39,284 nucleotides of DNA, from the NCBI GenBank assembly GCA_022837595.1, contig JALHFX010000013.1, positions 1-39,284 of the forward strand, in the 5' to 3' direction. The notes under the pieces are model-generated. The model did not search any database. It saw only the letters and a program-made list of their open reading frames with translations, and had not been told where the DNA came from. The position numbers and the translations under genes were made by a program. The DNA comes from Propionibacterium sp. GTDB taxonomy: Bacteria; Actinomycetota; Actinomycetes; Propionibacteriales; Propionibacteriaceae. Within the stretch, counting starts at the first letter, position 1, and every line of letters starts with the position of its first letter. Below, in pieces: positions 15,617 to 24,030 of this stretch.

Positions 15617-16978
15617 GTGCGAACGCCACCTATGATCCTACATTTGGACCTAGATGCGTTCTATGCTTCGGTCGAGCAGCGCGACAAGCCGTCCCTGCGC
15701 GGCAAACCGGTGGTCGTAGGCGGTGTCGGGGGGCGTGGTGTTGTCGCCACCGCCAGCTACGAAGCACGCAAGTTCGGTGTCCACTCGGCGATGTCGACGG
15801 GAGAAGCCAGACGGCGGGCGCCGAACGCCGCCTATTTGGGTGGTCGTTTTGACGCGTATCGGCAATCCAGTCGCATCGTGATGGCCTTGCTGCATGAGCT
15901 GAGCCCAGGGGTGGAGCCGTTGAGCCTGGACGAGGCTTACGTCGATTTGACTGCTGGTGGTATCGACACGAGTTCGCTGGCCGCCTTGGACCTGTTGGTG
16001 AGTGATCTGCGGGCCGAACTGACTCACCGTACCCAGGGGCTAAGCGCCTCGGTGGGGATCGGCTCGAGCAAGCTCATTGCGAAACTGGCGTCCGAGGCGG
16101 CCAAACCGAACGGACAACTGGTGGTCGCCCCTGGTCAGGAACTCGCGATGATCACGCCTCTTGCGGTACGGGCGATTCCGGGGGTTGGGCCGGCGACAAT
16201 GGAGCGGCTTTCGCGACTGGGCATCGCGACCGTGGCGGATCTTCAGCGTGCATCGGTCAAGGTACTCGCACGAGAGCTGGGCCCATCTGCGGGCGCGGCA
16301 CTGTACGAGATGGCATTTGCAAGGGACGACCGCGTGGTTCAGGCAGAGCGGGAGGCAAAGTCGATATCGGTGGAGGACACTTTCGCCACCGATCTGACCG
16401 AAGCCGACCAGATTGCCGCAGTGGTCGACCGCGATGCGGTGATCGTGGCGAAGCGTGTGCAAAAGGCCGGGCTCTTCGCCCGCACGGTGACGATCAAGGT
16501 GCGGCTGGGGGATTTCACCACGTGGACGCGGTCGCGGACATTGGAGGGTGCGACCGATTCGCCAGAGCGCATTAGGTCTGTTGCGCGTGGGCTGCTGGCG
16601 GGGCTGGCGATCGGGAGCGGCGTGCGTCTGCTCGGGGTCGGGGCAGCCAATTTCAGCACTTCTGCTCAAGAAGAACTCTTCTGGGCCGACGAAGAACTCG
16701 GCCCGGTCACCGAGGAGGTCAACTCGGTGCCGGCGATGAGGCGCAGGCACGGTTTGGGCAGTACCTGGATCGCCGGGATGGACGTCGAGCATCTTGACCT
16801 GGGCCGCGGCTGGGTTTGGGGTGCTGGCCGTGGGGTCGTGACAGTGCGATTTGAGACCAGGCTGACCGGTGTCGGCCCGGTGCGTTCCTTCGCTGCAGAC
16901 GAGCCGTCGCTCCGCCCGGCAACTCTGCTGCCGATGGAATACCAGGTTGAGGGTACTAGCACACGGCCCCGATCCTGA
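15617..16978 (+). CDS. dinB: DNA polymerase IV (Y-family translesion polymerase)
   Basis: Error-prone polymerase for replication past damaged bases. The 453-residue protein shows the Y-family order: palm motif ILHLDLDAFYASVEQRDKPS, VVATASYEARKFGVHSAMS, the second catalytic acid pair in LSLDEAYVDLT, the thumb helix-hairpin-helix segment IPGVGPATMERLSRLGIATV, and the little-finger domain beginning near SISVEDTF. The C-terminus has about 100 extra residues after the little finger, as in many actinobacterial DinB2-type proteins, and ends without a recognisable clamp motif. Start is GTG 15617 or ATG 15632; neither has a strong ribosome-binding site. Confidence 0.93.
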   Translation: MRTPPMILHLDLDAFYASVEQRDKPSLRGKPVVVGGVGGRGVVATASYEARKFGVHSAMSTGEARRRAPNAAYLGGRFDAYRQSSRIVMALLHELSPGVEPLSLDEAYVDLTAGGIDTSSLAALDLLVSDLRAELTHRTQGLSASVGIGSSKLIAKLASEAAKPNGQLVVAPGQELAMITPLAVRAIPGVGPATMERLSRLGIATVADLQRASVKVLARELGPSAGAALYEMAFARDDRVVQAEREAKSISVEDTFATDLTEADQIAAVVDRDAVIVAKRVQKAGLFARTVTIKVRLGDFTTWTRSRTLEGATDSPERIRSVARGLLAGLAIGSGVRLLGVGAANFSTSAQEELFWADEELGPVTEEVNSVPAMRRRHGLGSTWIAGMDVEHLDLGRGWVWGAGRGVVTVRFETRLTGVGPVRSFAADEPSLRPATLLPMEYQVEGTSTRPRS

Positions 16979-17124
16979 CTCGGTCAGTTCCTGAACTAAA
17001 CTCAGTACGGTTCAGACAGGCGAACACGAAGCCCTCACCGCACTCCACACTTTACTTTCGCACTAAACTGGCCCAACTCAGGTTTTGGCGCGAGAACTAG
17101 AATGCGAATGCCCGGGTAGGCCAG

Positions 17125-17916
17125 TTAGATCCAGCCGCTGTACGGCCGCTGAGTTGTGCCATTATGGAGCCATTTGATAAGGGTAATGAAGTCGAAGACG
17201 GGCAACTGCGTGAATTCTTGTATTGCCCACGCGTAGGGTGGCATGTCGCTGCATTCCAGCAAGATGGCGCCGATGTCTTCGCCACTGTCCATCAGTTCGG
17301 AGGCAGCCTGGACCAATTCCTCTCTTGCAATCCCATTCTCGAAACCGCCTCTCATATCGACTACAGCGGCAAACTCTCGCGAGTTTTCCATGCCCTTCAC
17401 GATAATGTTGTCGTAATCTTTGACGCCGCAGTTCTCCAAGAGCTGCGACGTCAAAGCGGCGCCGTTGGCCGACAAAATGCCTACCTTCTGACCCGGCTTA
17501 ATCAAGCTGTTGATCCAGGGCAGTTGGACGAGGCTGGACATGGCCACAGGCACGTCTACGGCGGCGGCGACCTGCTTGTGAAAGTTTCCGAAGAATCCGC
17601 AGGCCGAACAGATGGCGCGCACCCCTTCATTCTCCACCAGATGCTTGGCTGCTGCGACTACATCGTCCGCAATGGTCGGGTCCGCGTCAAATAGTCTGTC
17701 GTTGGTGAGGTTGTCCACGGCCTTCATCCGGACAGGAAAATCATAAGTGTAGGCATTGACGACGTTGCCTGGCATGAGTGGGTAGTTGATGTTCTCAATG
17801 TACAGGATGCCTACGGAGTAACCCGCCACCTGCTGTTTTTGGAAACTGCTGACAAACCGGTGGTCATTCCAGGGCGTCAGATAGCCGTACTGCCTTCCCT
17901 CGGTTGGTCTTCTCAT
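17125..17916 (-). CDS. Asp/Glu-racemase-superfamily protein, copy 1
   Basis: A 263-residue soluble enzyme of the aspartate/glutamate racemase superfamily (which also contains arylmalonate decarboxylase and maleate isomerase). Both active-site cysteines can be seen: Cys106 in CSACGFFGNFH and Cys222 in LLECSDMPPYAW. The segment PGNVVNAYTYDFPVRMKAV near residue 50 and the ending RPYSGWI are shared with a second copy at 32006-32800. The substrate is not known. Position at the left end of the acyl-CoA gene cluster suggests racemisation or isomerisation of its starting compound. It is the last minus-strand gene after fixX, from which a 292-base gap with a stem-loop separates it. Confidence 0.78.
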   Translation of the reverse strand: MRRPTEGRQYGYLTPWNDHRFVSSFQKQQVAGYSVGILYIENINYPLMPGNVVNAYTYDFPVRMKAVDNLTNDRLFDADPTIADDVVAAAKHLVENEGVRAICSACGFFGNFHKQVAAAVDVPVAMSSLVQLPWINSLIKPGQKVGILSANGAALTSQLLENCGVKDYDNIIVKGMENSREFAAVVDMRGGFENGIAREELVQAASELMDSGEDIGAILLECSDMPPYAWAIQEFTQLPVFDFITLIKWLHNGTTQRPYSGWI

Positions 17917-18208
17917 AGTCCTCTGCTCGCTTCGTTGGTATTCAGTGGCAAAATTGGGTAACAGGAGTTGCGCTGCGCACCTCTGTGACTTCTTAATCTA
18001 ATGGCTCTTGATGTGAGCGACGAGCTGAGGAGTCATCGAACGGAATCTGGAGTCGAGTAGCCCTAAGGCCCCTGTTCGTCGGTATGAGCTGGGGTGCCGT
18101 GGATTGCCTGCGGGCAACCACGACCACCAAGGCTCATCCTGATGCGCCAATGCCTCGCCGATTGCTCAGCAGTGGGATCCGAGTCATTTCGTTATCGGAC
18201 TCGAAGCA
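17917..18208. other. Intergenic stretch with a stem-loop after fixX
   Basis: No gene is recognised here. A hairpin at 18098-18122 pairs CGTGG-TTGCC with GGCAA-CCACG (one bulged A, loop TGCG). It lies about 90 bases after the fixX stop in the minus direction and may end the fix operon, though no T-run follows it on that strand. AGGAC precedes the racemase ATG and may serve as its ribosome-binding site. Confidence 0.4.
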
Positions 18209-18496
18209 TCAACCTTCTCTGAACTGGATGCCGAATCCGCCTCGTGGGTAATGCCAGCTGAGCACGGCATCGTCTGCGATCGTCGTGCAGGTCCCGCATT
18301 CGAGGCACGCCGCGTATTCGACCAGGATTGTGCCGTCTTCGGCCTTCGAATACACCTGCGCGGGGCAACAAGCAATCAGGGCGTCCGCTATATTGGTAAG
18401 AGCCGCGAGTTCCTGGTTGATGTGGATGTGACTTTCAGCTTCATCGAGAACGAATCTGTTCCTGGCTAAACGATCGGTAACGGATGGTAATTTCAT
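18209..18496 (-). CDS. fixX: FixX-type ferredoxin-like protein
   Basis: A 95-residue ferredoxin-like partner of FixC in the FixABCX electron-transfer complex. Cysteines lie at 43, 44, 64, 67 and 70: IACCPAQVY is followed by ACLECGTCTTIA, the usual FixX arrangement of a degenerate 4Fe-4S ferredoxin. It ends with the family-like WHYPRGGFGIQFREG. Its start overlaps the fixC stop by 4 bases, so the two are translated together. Function by family: passing electrons between FixC flavin and quinone or another acceptor. Confidence 0.88.
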   Translation of the reverse strand: MKLPSVTDRLARNRFVLDEAESHIHINQELAALTNIADALIACCPAQVYSKAEDGTILVEYAACLECGTCTTIADDAVLSWHYPRGGFGIQFREG

Positions 18497-19809
18497 AATG
18501 CTCTGACTCCTGCTAGTCCGTCGCTCAACAGTTGGCCGATCTTTACTTTGGACCGCGAGAAGGCATTCGCCGCGACCTTGACGGCTGGTTCTCTCGGCGT
18601 TCCGTCGTGGTTGAAGATGTGATGCATGATCCTGGCCAATAAGTCTCCATACTTACTGTAGAGACGTTCGCGTTCGAGAAACTCCGGCATCCTTGCGAAT
18701 CTCTCCATGTCCTTACCGGTGGTGGAGGCGAAGAGCAGGTCGCGGTACACGGAGAGGGCTTGGGCGCCGACGTCTTGGCGTTCGATGGCGGTGCCGACGG
18801 CTTTTGCCGCTGCGATCGCCGATCCGACTGCCAGGTCCATGCCGCGGACGGTCAAACCCGTATTGAGCGTCAATCCTGCGGCATCGCCGACCACGACCAA
18901 TCCGCCCATGTGGATATCACCGACCATGTCCAGGCCGCCCTCAGCTACCAGGTGACAGCCGTACTCGCGTAGTTCTCCGCCCTCTAAGTAAGCCGCCATA
19001 AGTGGGTGGCTGAGGAAGTGATCGAATACCCTTGTGGCGGCCTTCTTCTTGGCCACCAGATCGTCGAGCCGCAAGACCACGCCGATCGAAACTGAATCCA
19101 GATTCGTGTAGCAGAACCCGCCACCTCCCACACCTTGGGTGCAATCCCCTACGACCGCGAAGGCTGCGCCTTGGTCGCCTGAGAGACTGAAACGGTCTTC
19201 AATGGTGCGTCGGGGTAGGGAGATGACGCCTTTCACGCCTACCGCCATCTGGTTCTGTTTCGGTTTGGGGCGTAGGCCCACCGCACGGCTGATGAAGGAG
19301 TTCGCGCCATCGGCGGCGATGACGACATGCGCGGTCAGTTTGTCCTCACCAGCTTGCACGCCCACAACCTGGGTGCCGTCGTCGGTGGTCTCAGTCAATA
19401 CCGCATCCACTCGAACACCTGGCATGACCATCACGCCTGTGTCGGTGCATTGATCGGCCAGCCAGGCATCGAGTTTGGCCCGCAACACCGTCACTGCATT
19501 CACCGGGTGAGCGAGGCGGGTGTCTTGGTAGTCGATCGCGAAGGAACTGTCCTGGTTTAGGAAGCTGACGTAGTTGCGTGTAATCCTTCGTTCGATGGGA
19601 GCCTGGTTCAGAAAGTCGGGAAAGACCTTTTCCATCTCGTTGCAGTAAAGGATTCCACCGGAAAGATTCTTAGATCCTGGAGCCTCTCCACGCTCGATTA
19701 GCAGCACAGATCTGCCCTGTTTCGCTAATTGGTAGGCAGCAACAGATCCAGCGACACCTGCGCCGATGACGATGACTTCGAAGTCCGGTTCCTCGGTTTT
19801 CCACGTCAT
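18493..19809 (-). CDS. fixC: FixC-type flavoprotein dehydrogenase (ETF-quinone oxidoreductase-like)
   Basis: A 438-residue FAD protein that takes electrons from the EtfAB/FixAB flavoprotein. The N-terminal dinucleotide fold VIVIGAGVAGSVAAYQLAKQ is followed by LIERGEAPGSKNLSGG, which is characteristic of FixC and of ETF:quinone oxidoreductase. The C-terminal FAD contact VVVGDAAGLTLNTGLTVRG is present. The ATG at 19809 has GGAAGGTGA just before it and is chosen over an in-frame GTG at 19824 that would overlap etfA. The protein lacks the cysteine-rich domain of full ETF-QO; the separate fixX gene supplies it. Confidence 0.9.
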   Translation of the reverse strand: MTWKTEEPDFEVIVIGAGVAGSVAAYQLAKQGRSVLLIERGEAPGSKNLSGGILYCNEMEKVFPDFLNQAPIERRITRNYVSFLNQDSSFAIDYQDTRLAHPVNAVTVLRAKLDAWLADQCTDTGVMVMPGVRVDAVLTETTDDGTQVVGVQAGEDKLTAHVVIAADGANSFISRAVGLRPKPKQNQMAVGVKGVISLPRRTIEDRFSLSGDQGAAFAVVGDCTQGVGGGGFCYTNLDSVSIGVVLRLDDLVAKKKAATRVFDHFLSHPLMAAYLEGGELREYGCHLVAEGGLDMVGDIHMGGLVVVGDAAGLTLNTGLTVRGMDLAVGSAIAAAKAVGTAIERQDVGAQALSVYRDLLFASTTGKDMERFARMPEFLERERLYSKYGDLLARIMHHIFNHDGTPREPAVKVAANAFSRSKVKIGQLLSDGLAGVRAL

Positions 19810-19813
19810 ATCT

Positions 19814-20728
19814 TCACCTTCCACTCAAAGCCGATGTAAGGGCCGGCACTAGTTTGTAGAGGTCACCGATCAGGGAATAATCCGCTTCTGCCGTCATCGG
19901 AGCCCTGGGGTCGGAATTGATCGAAACGATCAGGTCTGCACCGCGTACACCGTCGATGTGCTGCAACTGTCCCGAGACTCCCACCGCCAAGTAGAGCTTG
20001 GGTGCGATATGGGCACCGGAGATGCCGATATAGCGATCCCTGCCCAGCCAGTCCAAGCCTTCGGCCAACGGCCGGGTACATCCGATCTCTGCCTTCAGCG
20101 CCTGGGCTAGTTCTTCGATGAGGGCCAGGTCTTCTTCCTTCTTTAGACCACGGCCAACTCCGATCACCCGTGCTGCAGACGCCAGATCTGCGTGTTCATC
20201 GGTTGATTCCGATCGTCCGACTACTCGGACGTCATTCATGGCTTCGGCCGCAATCTCTTCGATTGCGACTGCTATACCGGGCTCCGGTAGGCCGCCGCCG
20301 TCTACAACCAGCCCGACGGGTCCTGAAATCACCACCGTCTGTTCAGTTATTCCGCCGAAGGCAGCATGTTTGACGACAACGTCATCACCATCGGCCGCTA
20401 CGGATGAAACCCCGGTGAACACCGGCGCTCCGAGCGTTGCCACCGCGGCGCCGAAGAGAACTCGTTCGGCGGGGTTGCGTCCTCCGATCAGCACTCCCGG
20501 ATTGTCCTGAACCACACTTTGCACGGTCGTGGCATATGCCTCCAGCGGGATATCAGGGTCGGGTCGAACCCAGACCACTTCGTCGACTCCAGCAGCGGCA
20601 ATAGTATCGGCGACATCTTCTGTGCCGACCACCAGGGCGCGTACCTGCCCGGTGAGTCCACGGGCGATCTCGATGAGGTTTTTGACGCCTGGTTGCCCCG
20701 CAACGATGATCCATGTATCTGCAGCCAT
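19814..20728 (-). CDS. fixB: Electron transfer flavoprotein alpha subunit (FixB)
   Basis: A 304-residue ETF alpha subunit carrying the main FAD. The C-terminal FAD domain has GRGLKKEEDLALIEELAQAL, HIAPKLYLAVGVSGQLQHI and ADLIVSINSDPRAP, all family signatures. Start ATG 20728 has AGAGGAAA upstream. It lies between fixA (41 bases upstream) and fixC (4 bases downstream). With fixA, fixC and fixX it forms a full FixABCX set, which in known systems either passes electrons from acyl-CoA dehydrogenase to quinone or performs electron bifurcation. Confidence 0.92.
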   Translation of the reverse strand: MAADTWIIVAGQPGVKNLIEIARGLTGQVRALVVGTEDVADTIAAAGVDEVVWVRPDPDIPLEAYATTVQSVVQDNPGVLIGGRNPAERVLFGAAVATLGAPVFTGVSSVAADGDDVVVKHAAFGGITEQTVVISGPVGLVVDGGGLPEPGIAVAIEEIAAEAMNDVRVVGRSESTDEHADLASAARVIGVGRGLKKEEDLALIEELAQALKAEIGCTRPLAEGLDWLGRDRYIGISGAHIAPKLYLAVGVSGQLQHIDGVRGADLIVSINSDPRAPMTAEADYSLIGDLYKLVPALTSALSGR

Positions 20729-20769
20729 CAGCTGTTTCCTCTCTTCTCAATCCTGGTGTTATTGCCGGG

Positions 20770-21546
20770 CTACGAGACGCCCGCGTCGCGCAGGATCCCG
20801 GCCAGTTGTTTGACGGCCGCAGATGTATCGGTCGCATCAATAACCTTCTGCAGACGTGCCCCGTGCGAGGGACGAGAGGTTCCGCGTACGGTGTAGGGTA
20901 CCGATTCCAGGTCACCCAAAGACGCAAGACTGAGCTGCTCCACGGGCTTCTTTCCCGCAGCCAGGATGTCCTTCATTCCGGGCACGCGTGCCACAACCGC
21001 GTCTGCCGTTAGAGCGACGACAGTTGGCCTGGTGACGGTGAATGTTTCACTGCCCACTGCCGTGGGGCGTGTGAGCTCAACTCCGGAACCGTGCGTTACG
21101 TTCACGTTGCCAACGTCAGTGAAAGCAGGCCATCCCAGGAATCCGGCTGCGATAGATGACACCATCTTTGCAGCCACATCGATCGATGAGTCGCCGGCCA
21201 GCACCAGGTCGACGTCACCGATCTGCCTGATCGCTCGGGATAGTACCTCTCCGGTCTGCGTGGTGCTGGCATTGTTCAGCGTCTCATCGGCGACTACTAC
21301 GACGCGGTCCAGGCCGCGCGCTAAGGCGGTCTTCGTGGCCATCGACGGCACGGTGGGCTCCCCGATGACGCTTAGCCCGATGACCTCGCCCGAAACTGCG
21401 TCCGCTATCTGCCGGGCCACTTCGATAGCCACGGCATCATATGAGCTGACCACCGGACGCGCACGGCTCCAATCGACTTCGCCGCTACCGTTGACACTCG
21501 CTTCTTGGTAGTCAGCCGCCCATTTGAAAGCAACTACAATTCTCAT
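20770..21546 (-). CDS. fixA: Electron transfer flavoprotein beta subunit (FixA)
   Basis: A 258-residue ETF beta subunit. It starts with MRIVVAFKWAADYQEASVNG; SYDAVAIEVARQIADA follows, then the nucleotide-binding VVADETLNNASTTQTGEVLS and DLVLAGDSSIDVAAKM. The C-terminal segment MKDILAAGKKPVEQLSL is the usual ETF beta recognition-loop region. The gene is 175 bases after the acyl-CoA dehydrogenase gene, with a strong stem-loop between, so the two may be expressed at different levels from one transcript. Confidence 0.9.
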   Translation of the reverse strand: MRIVVAFKWAADYQEASVNGSGEVDWSRARPVVSSYDAVAIEVARQIADAVSGEVIGLSVIGEPTVPSMATKTALARGLDRVVVVADETLNNASTTQTGEVLSRAIRQIGDVDLVLAGDSSIDVAAKMVSSIAAGFLGWPAFTDVGNVNVTHGSGVELTRPTAVGSETFTVTRPTVVALTADAVVARVPGMKDILAAGKKPVEQLSLASLGDLESVPYTVRGTSRPSHGARLQKVIDATDTSAAVKQLAGILRDAGVS

Positions 21547-21672
21547 TCGCAGTTCTCATTTCTAAACTAGTAAAAGACATGATTCCGAGGGCAGAGATGA
21601 TTGGCGCCAAGGCTTCATTACACCGGAATTCTTCCAAACGTATTTCCGAGGCAAGTAGCTGGCGGATCGGGA

Positions 21673-21715
21673 CTGCGGCTCCTCGCCAAACCACTCTCGA
21701 GGCGAGGAACCGCAG
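21673..21715 (-). terminator. Intercistronic stem-loop between the acyl-CoA dehydrogenase gene and fixA
   Basis: A 15-bp stem with a single mismatch (21673-21687 with 21701-21715, arm CTGCGGcTCCTCGCC) encloses a 13-base loop. It starts 6 bases after the stop of the dehydrogenase gene in the minus direction. No T-run follows on the minus strand, so it is either a weak terminator/attenuator or an element that protects the upstream message from 3' decay. Confidence 0.55.
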
Positions 21716-21721
21716 CGCCGC

Positions 21722-22867
21722 TCAGCGAAGCAATGCGCGGGAGATCACCATGCGTTGTACCTCGTTGGTTCCTTCGTAGATCTCAGTGATCTTGGCGTCC
21801 CGGTAGGCTCTTTCGACCGGGTAGGACTCGGTGAACCCGTTACCGCCGTGGATCTGGATCGCCATGCCCGCCACCCGGCTGGCCATCTGGCCGGCGAACA
21901 GTTTCGCGTGCGCGGCTTCTACGCTGAAGCGCTTCCCGAGGTCTTGTAAATGTGCAGCTTTGTAGGTCAACAGCCGAGCAGCCTCAAGATCGGTCGACAT
22001 ATCGGCGAGCATCCATTGAATCGCCTGCAGATTGCCAATTGGCTTGCCGAACTGGACCCGTTCCTTCGCATACTTCACCGCGGCGTCCAAAGCGCCCTGA
22101 GCAATACCCACTGCTTGAGCGGCGATACCCACCCGGCCGGCATCCAGAACCGACATCGCGATCTTGAAGCCTTCCCCTTCCTTGCCTAGCAGGGCATCGG
22201 CCGGCAGGCGCACATCGGAGAACATCAGGGTGGAGGTATTCGCAGCCCGAAGCCCCATCTTGCGCTCACCCTCACCAGCGGTGAAACCAGGCAGACCGGC
22301 TTCGACGATGAACGCGCTGATCCCACGGGTCCCCAGCGCAGGGTCGGGGTTTGTTTTGGCGAACACCACGAAGACGTCGGAGTAATTGCCGTCAGTAATG
22401 AAGACCTTCGAGCCATTGAGGATGTACTCCCCATCCTTCAAGATCGCAGTCGATTCCTGCATCGCCGCATCGGTTCCGGCCATCGGCTCTGTCAACGCGA
22501 AAGACGCCAGCTTGCGGCCACTTGCTAGATCTGCAACATAGTCGCGCTTCTGCTCATCACTGCCGTAGTTAAAGATCGCCTCCAACGCGAGGGAGGTGTG
22601 AGTCTCGACAATGATGCTGGTAGTGGCACACACGCGCGAGATTTCCTCAATGGCGATCGCGTAACTCACATAATCCAACCCCGCGCCACCCCACTCCTCA
22701 GGGAACGGGATACCGAAGAGGTTATTCTCGGCCAACTTCGGCAGCGTCTCAATCGGGAATCTATGATTCTGATCGATCTCGGCCGCGATGGGGGCAAGCT
22801 CCCTCTCGGCAAACTCGCGCACCATCGTGCGAGTCAACTCCTGTACATCGGACAAAGTAAAATCCAT
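21722..22867 (-). CDS. Acyl-CoA dehydrogenase (short-chain type)
   Basis: A 381-residue FAD acyl-CoA dehydrogenase, the likely direct partner of the FixABCX set encoded behind it. It has the three-domain layout with MDFTLSDVQELTRTMVREFA at the N-terminus, FALTEPMAGTDAAMQEST (flavin contact), GLRAANTSTLMFSDVRLP, and the C-terminal catalytic glutamate motif ITEIYEGTNEVQRMVI as in butyryl-CoA dehydrogenases; AMQIHGGNGFT-like sequence (MAIQIHGGNGFT) precedes it. Start ATG 22867 has AAGGAGATAG before it. It may oxidise a short acyl-CoA or, run in reverse, reduce an acrylyl- or crotonyl-type enoyl-CoA. Which direction applies cannot be read from sequence. Confidence 0.92.
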   Translation of the reverse strand: MDFTLSDVQELTRTMVREFAERELAPIAAEIDQNHRFPIETLPKLAENNLFGIPFPEEWGGAGLDYVSYAIAIEEISRVCATTSIIVETHTSLALEAIFNYGSDEQKRDYVADLASGRKLASFALTEPMAGTDAAMQESTAILKDGEYILNGSKVFITDGNYSDVFVVFAKTNPDPALGTRGISAFIVEAGLPGFTAGEGERKMGLRAANTSTLMFSDVRLPADALLGKEGEGFKIAMSVLDAGRVGIAAQAVGIAQGALDAAVKYAKERVQFGKPIGNLQAIQWMLADMSTDLEAARLLTYKAAHLQDLGKRFSVEAAHAKLFAGQMASRVAGMAIQIHGGNGFTESYPVERAYRDAKITEIYEGTNEVQRMVISRALLR

Positions 22868-23496
22868 TGCTATCTCCTTGTTGCAATTTGGCGGATCAGT
22901 ACGATCGCGAAGGTGGCTAATAGACGGCGTGTGACGCCGTGGTCTTTTGATCGAAGAAAGGATGTCCTGTTTTGATGAAGTGCTTTCAGAAATCTCAGCA
23001 ATTTGGCGCTATGTCGCCAGTAGAGGATTATCTCCGATCTTCTCGATAATAGGGCCTTGTGGGCAAGGCGTGTAATATTAAGATCTCGGTCATGGTTTCG
23101 CACGTTCTTTGTGCCCGTCATCCGCATAGCGTCGAAAGCCTTCCGCGGTCGTTCTAAGAGTTCTCCTGCTGAATGGGGAGCCGAACTTGAGCAGCCCAGG
23201 CCGGTTTATGGCTCCCGAACCGGCCTGGGTCGCCAGATGTGCATCGAAGGGGAGCACATCTGACGCACCAAACCAGAACGGTCCAATCCAGAACGGTTGT
23301 TCCAGGTTGGGGGCCACTCCCGACGAACTAGGAGCTGAGAGCAGGACTAGCCAGCACGTTCGATAAAAAATCCGCTACGGTGAACGCGCCCATCTTCGCC
23401 GGGGGGCGCACCTCCTTGGTCAACATGGCCGCTAGTCTTATCCACTGTTAGTTACTGATGTCGTGTAACGATGAGCTCAACTCCGCCGCCTGCTGG
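22868..23496. other. Intergenic region with two strong stem-loops and a small open frame
   Basis: No full gene is recognised. Two adjacent perfect hairpins are present: a 12-bp stem CCCAGGCCGGTT (23195-23206 with 23218-23229) and a 9-bp stem CAGATGTGC (23234-23242 with 23254-23262). CCAGAACGGT is repeated directly at 23273-23282 and 23288-23297. A 32-codon minus-strand frame at 23328-23426 (MLTKEVRPPAKMGAFTVADF and on) looks like a protein fragment but has no clear ribosome-binding site. The region separates the ammonia-lyase and dehydrogenase genes and may hold a terminator and a new promoter. Confidence 0.45.
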
Positions 23497-23967
23497 TCAG
23501 TAGGCGAAAGCCGGATCCTGCGGGCCACGCTGACGGTCCTTGGGGATGTACAGCGTGCCGGTCGCGGTGCCGCACAGCACCGGCGGGTCGCACACCAGAG
23601 CAGCGGAATCGGCACCATTGAGAAGATTCGGTTCGCCCATGACGCCGGAGATGTAGTGGCTCTTGAGTTTGTAGTCATCGCTGAAGGTGATGACCTTGTA
23701 GGCCTCAAACTTCAGCGAGTATGACGTGTTGCCCTTCTTCTCTATCCAGCCCCAGTACTCCATGAAGTCGCCGACACTCACCGGCGCAGTAAAGCGAACG
23801 TCCTGGTAACCGAGGAATAAACTGATATCGCCGTCGACGCGAACCATGAGTTCGGTGGCGACATCACCCCAGTAGTTGAGAATCTTTCCGCCATTGACGA
23901 GGCCATGCCCATAGTGGGCATCGTGGCCGGTCATCATGAGGCGATGAACAACTTTGTTTCCAATCAT
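23497..23967 (-). CDS. Beta-alanyl-CoA ammonia-lyase-like (3-aminoacyl-CoA ammonia-lyase)
   Basis: A 156-residue hotdog-fold protein that resembles beta-alanyl-CoA:ammonia lyase of Clostridium propionicum, which eliminates ammonia from beta-alanyl-CoA to give acrylyl-CoA. Matching blocks, recalled from memory, are KVVHRLMM, DAHYGHGLVNGGKI, WGDVATELMV, VDGDISLFLGYQDVRFTAPV, VGDFMEYWGWIEKKGN and the ending PPVLCGTATGTLYI with DQRGPQ. The related 3-aminobutyryl-CoA lyase (Kal) of lysine fermentation lacks several of these, so I favour the beta-alanyl type. A stretch between residues 95 and 125 is longer than in the clostridial protein. GGAG lies 13 bases before the ATG. It stands 63 bases after the CoA-acylating aldehyde dehydrogenase, which could supply its substrate. 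Confidence 0.82.
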   Translation of the reverse strand: MIGNKVVHRLMMTGHDAHYGHGLVNGGKILNYWGDVATELMVRVDGDISLFLGYQDVRFTAPVSVGDFMEYWGWIEKKGNTSYSLKFEAYKVITFSDDYKLKSHYISGVMGEPNLLNGADSAALVCDPPVLCGTATGTLYIPKDRQRGPQDPAFAY

Positions 23968-24030
23968 GTTTCTATGACTCCTTTGTAGTGTCGAACTTAT
24001 TGATTAGCTGCTATTCAGCTTTTGGTGTTG

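Noticed and set aside
23497..23967. Kal (3-aminobutyryl-CoA ammonia-lyase) of lysine fermentation
   Set aside because: The sequence blocks are closer to the beta-alanyl-CoA type as I recall them, and no other lysine-fermentation gene (kamA, kamDE, kdd, kce) is present; not fully excluded.
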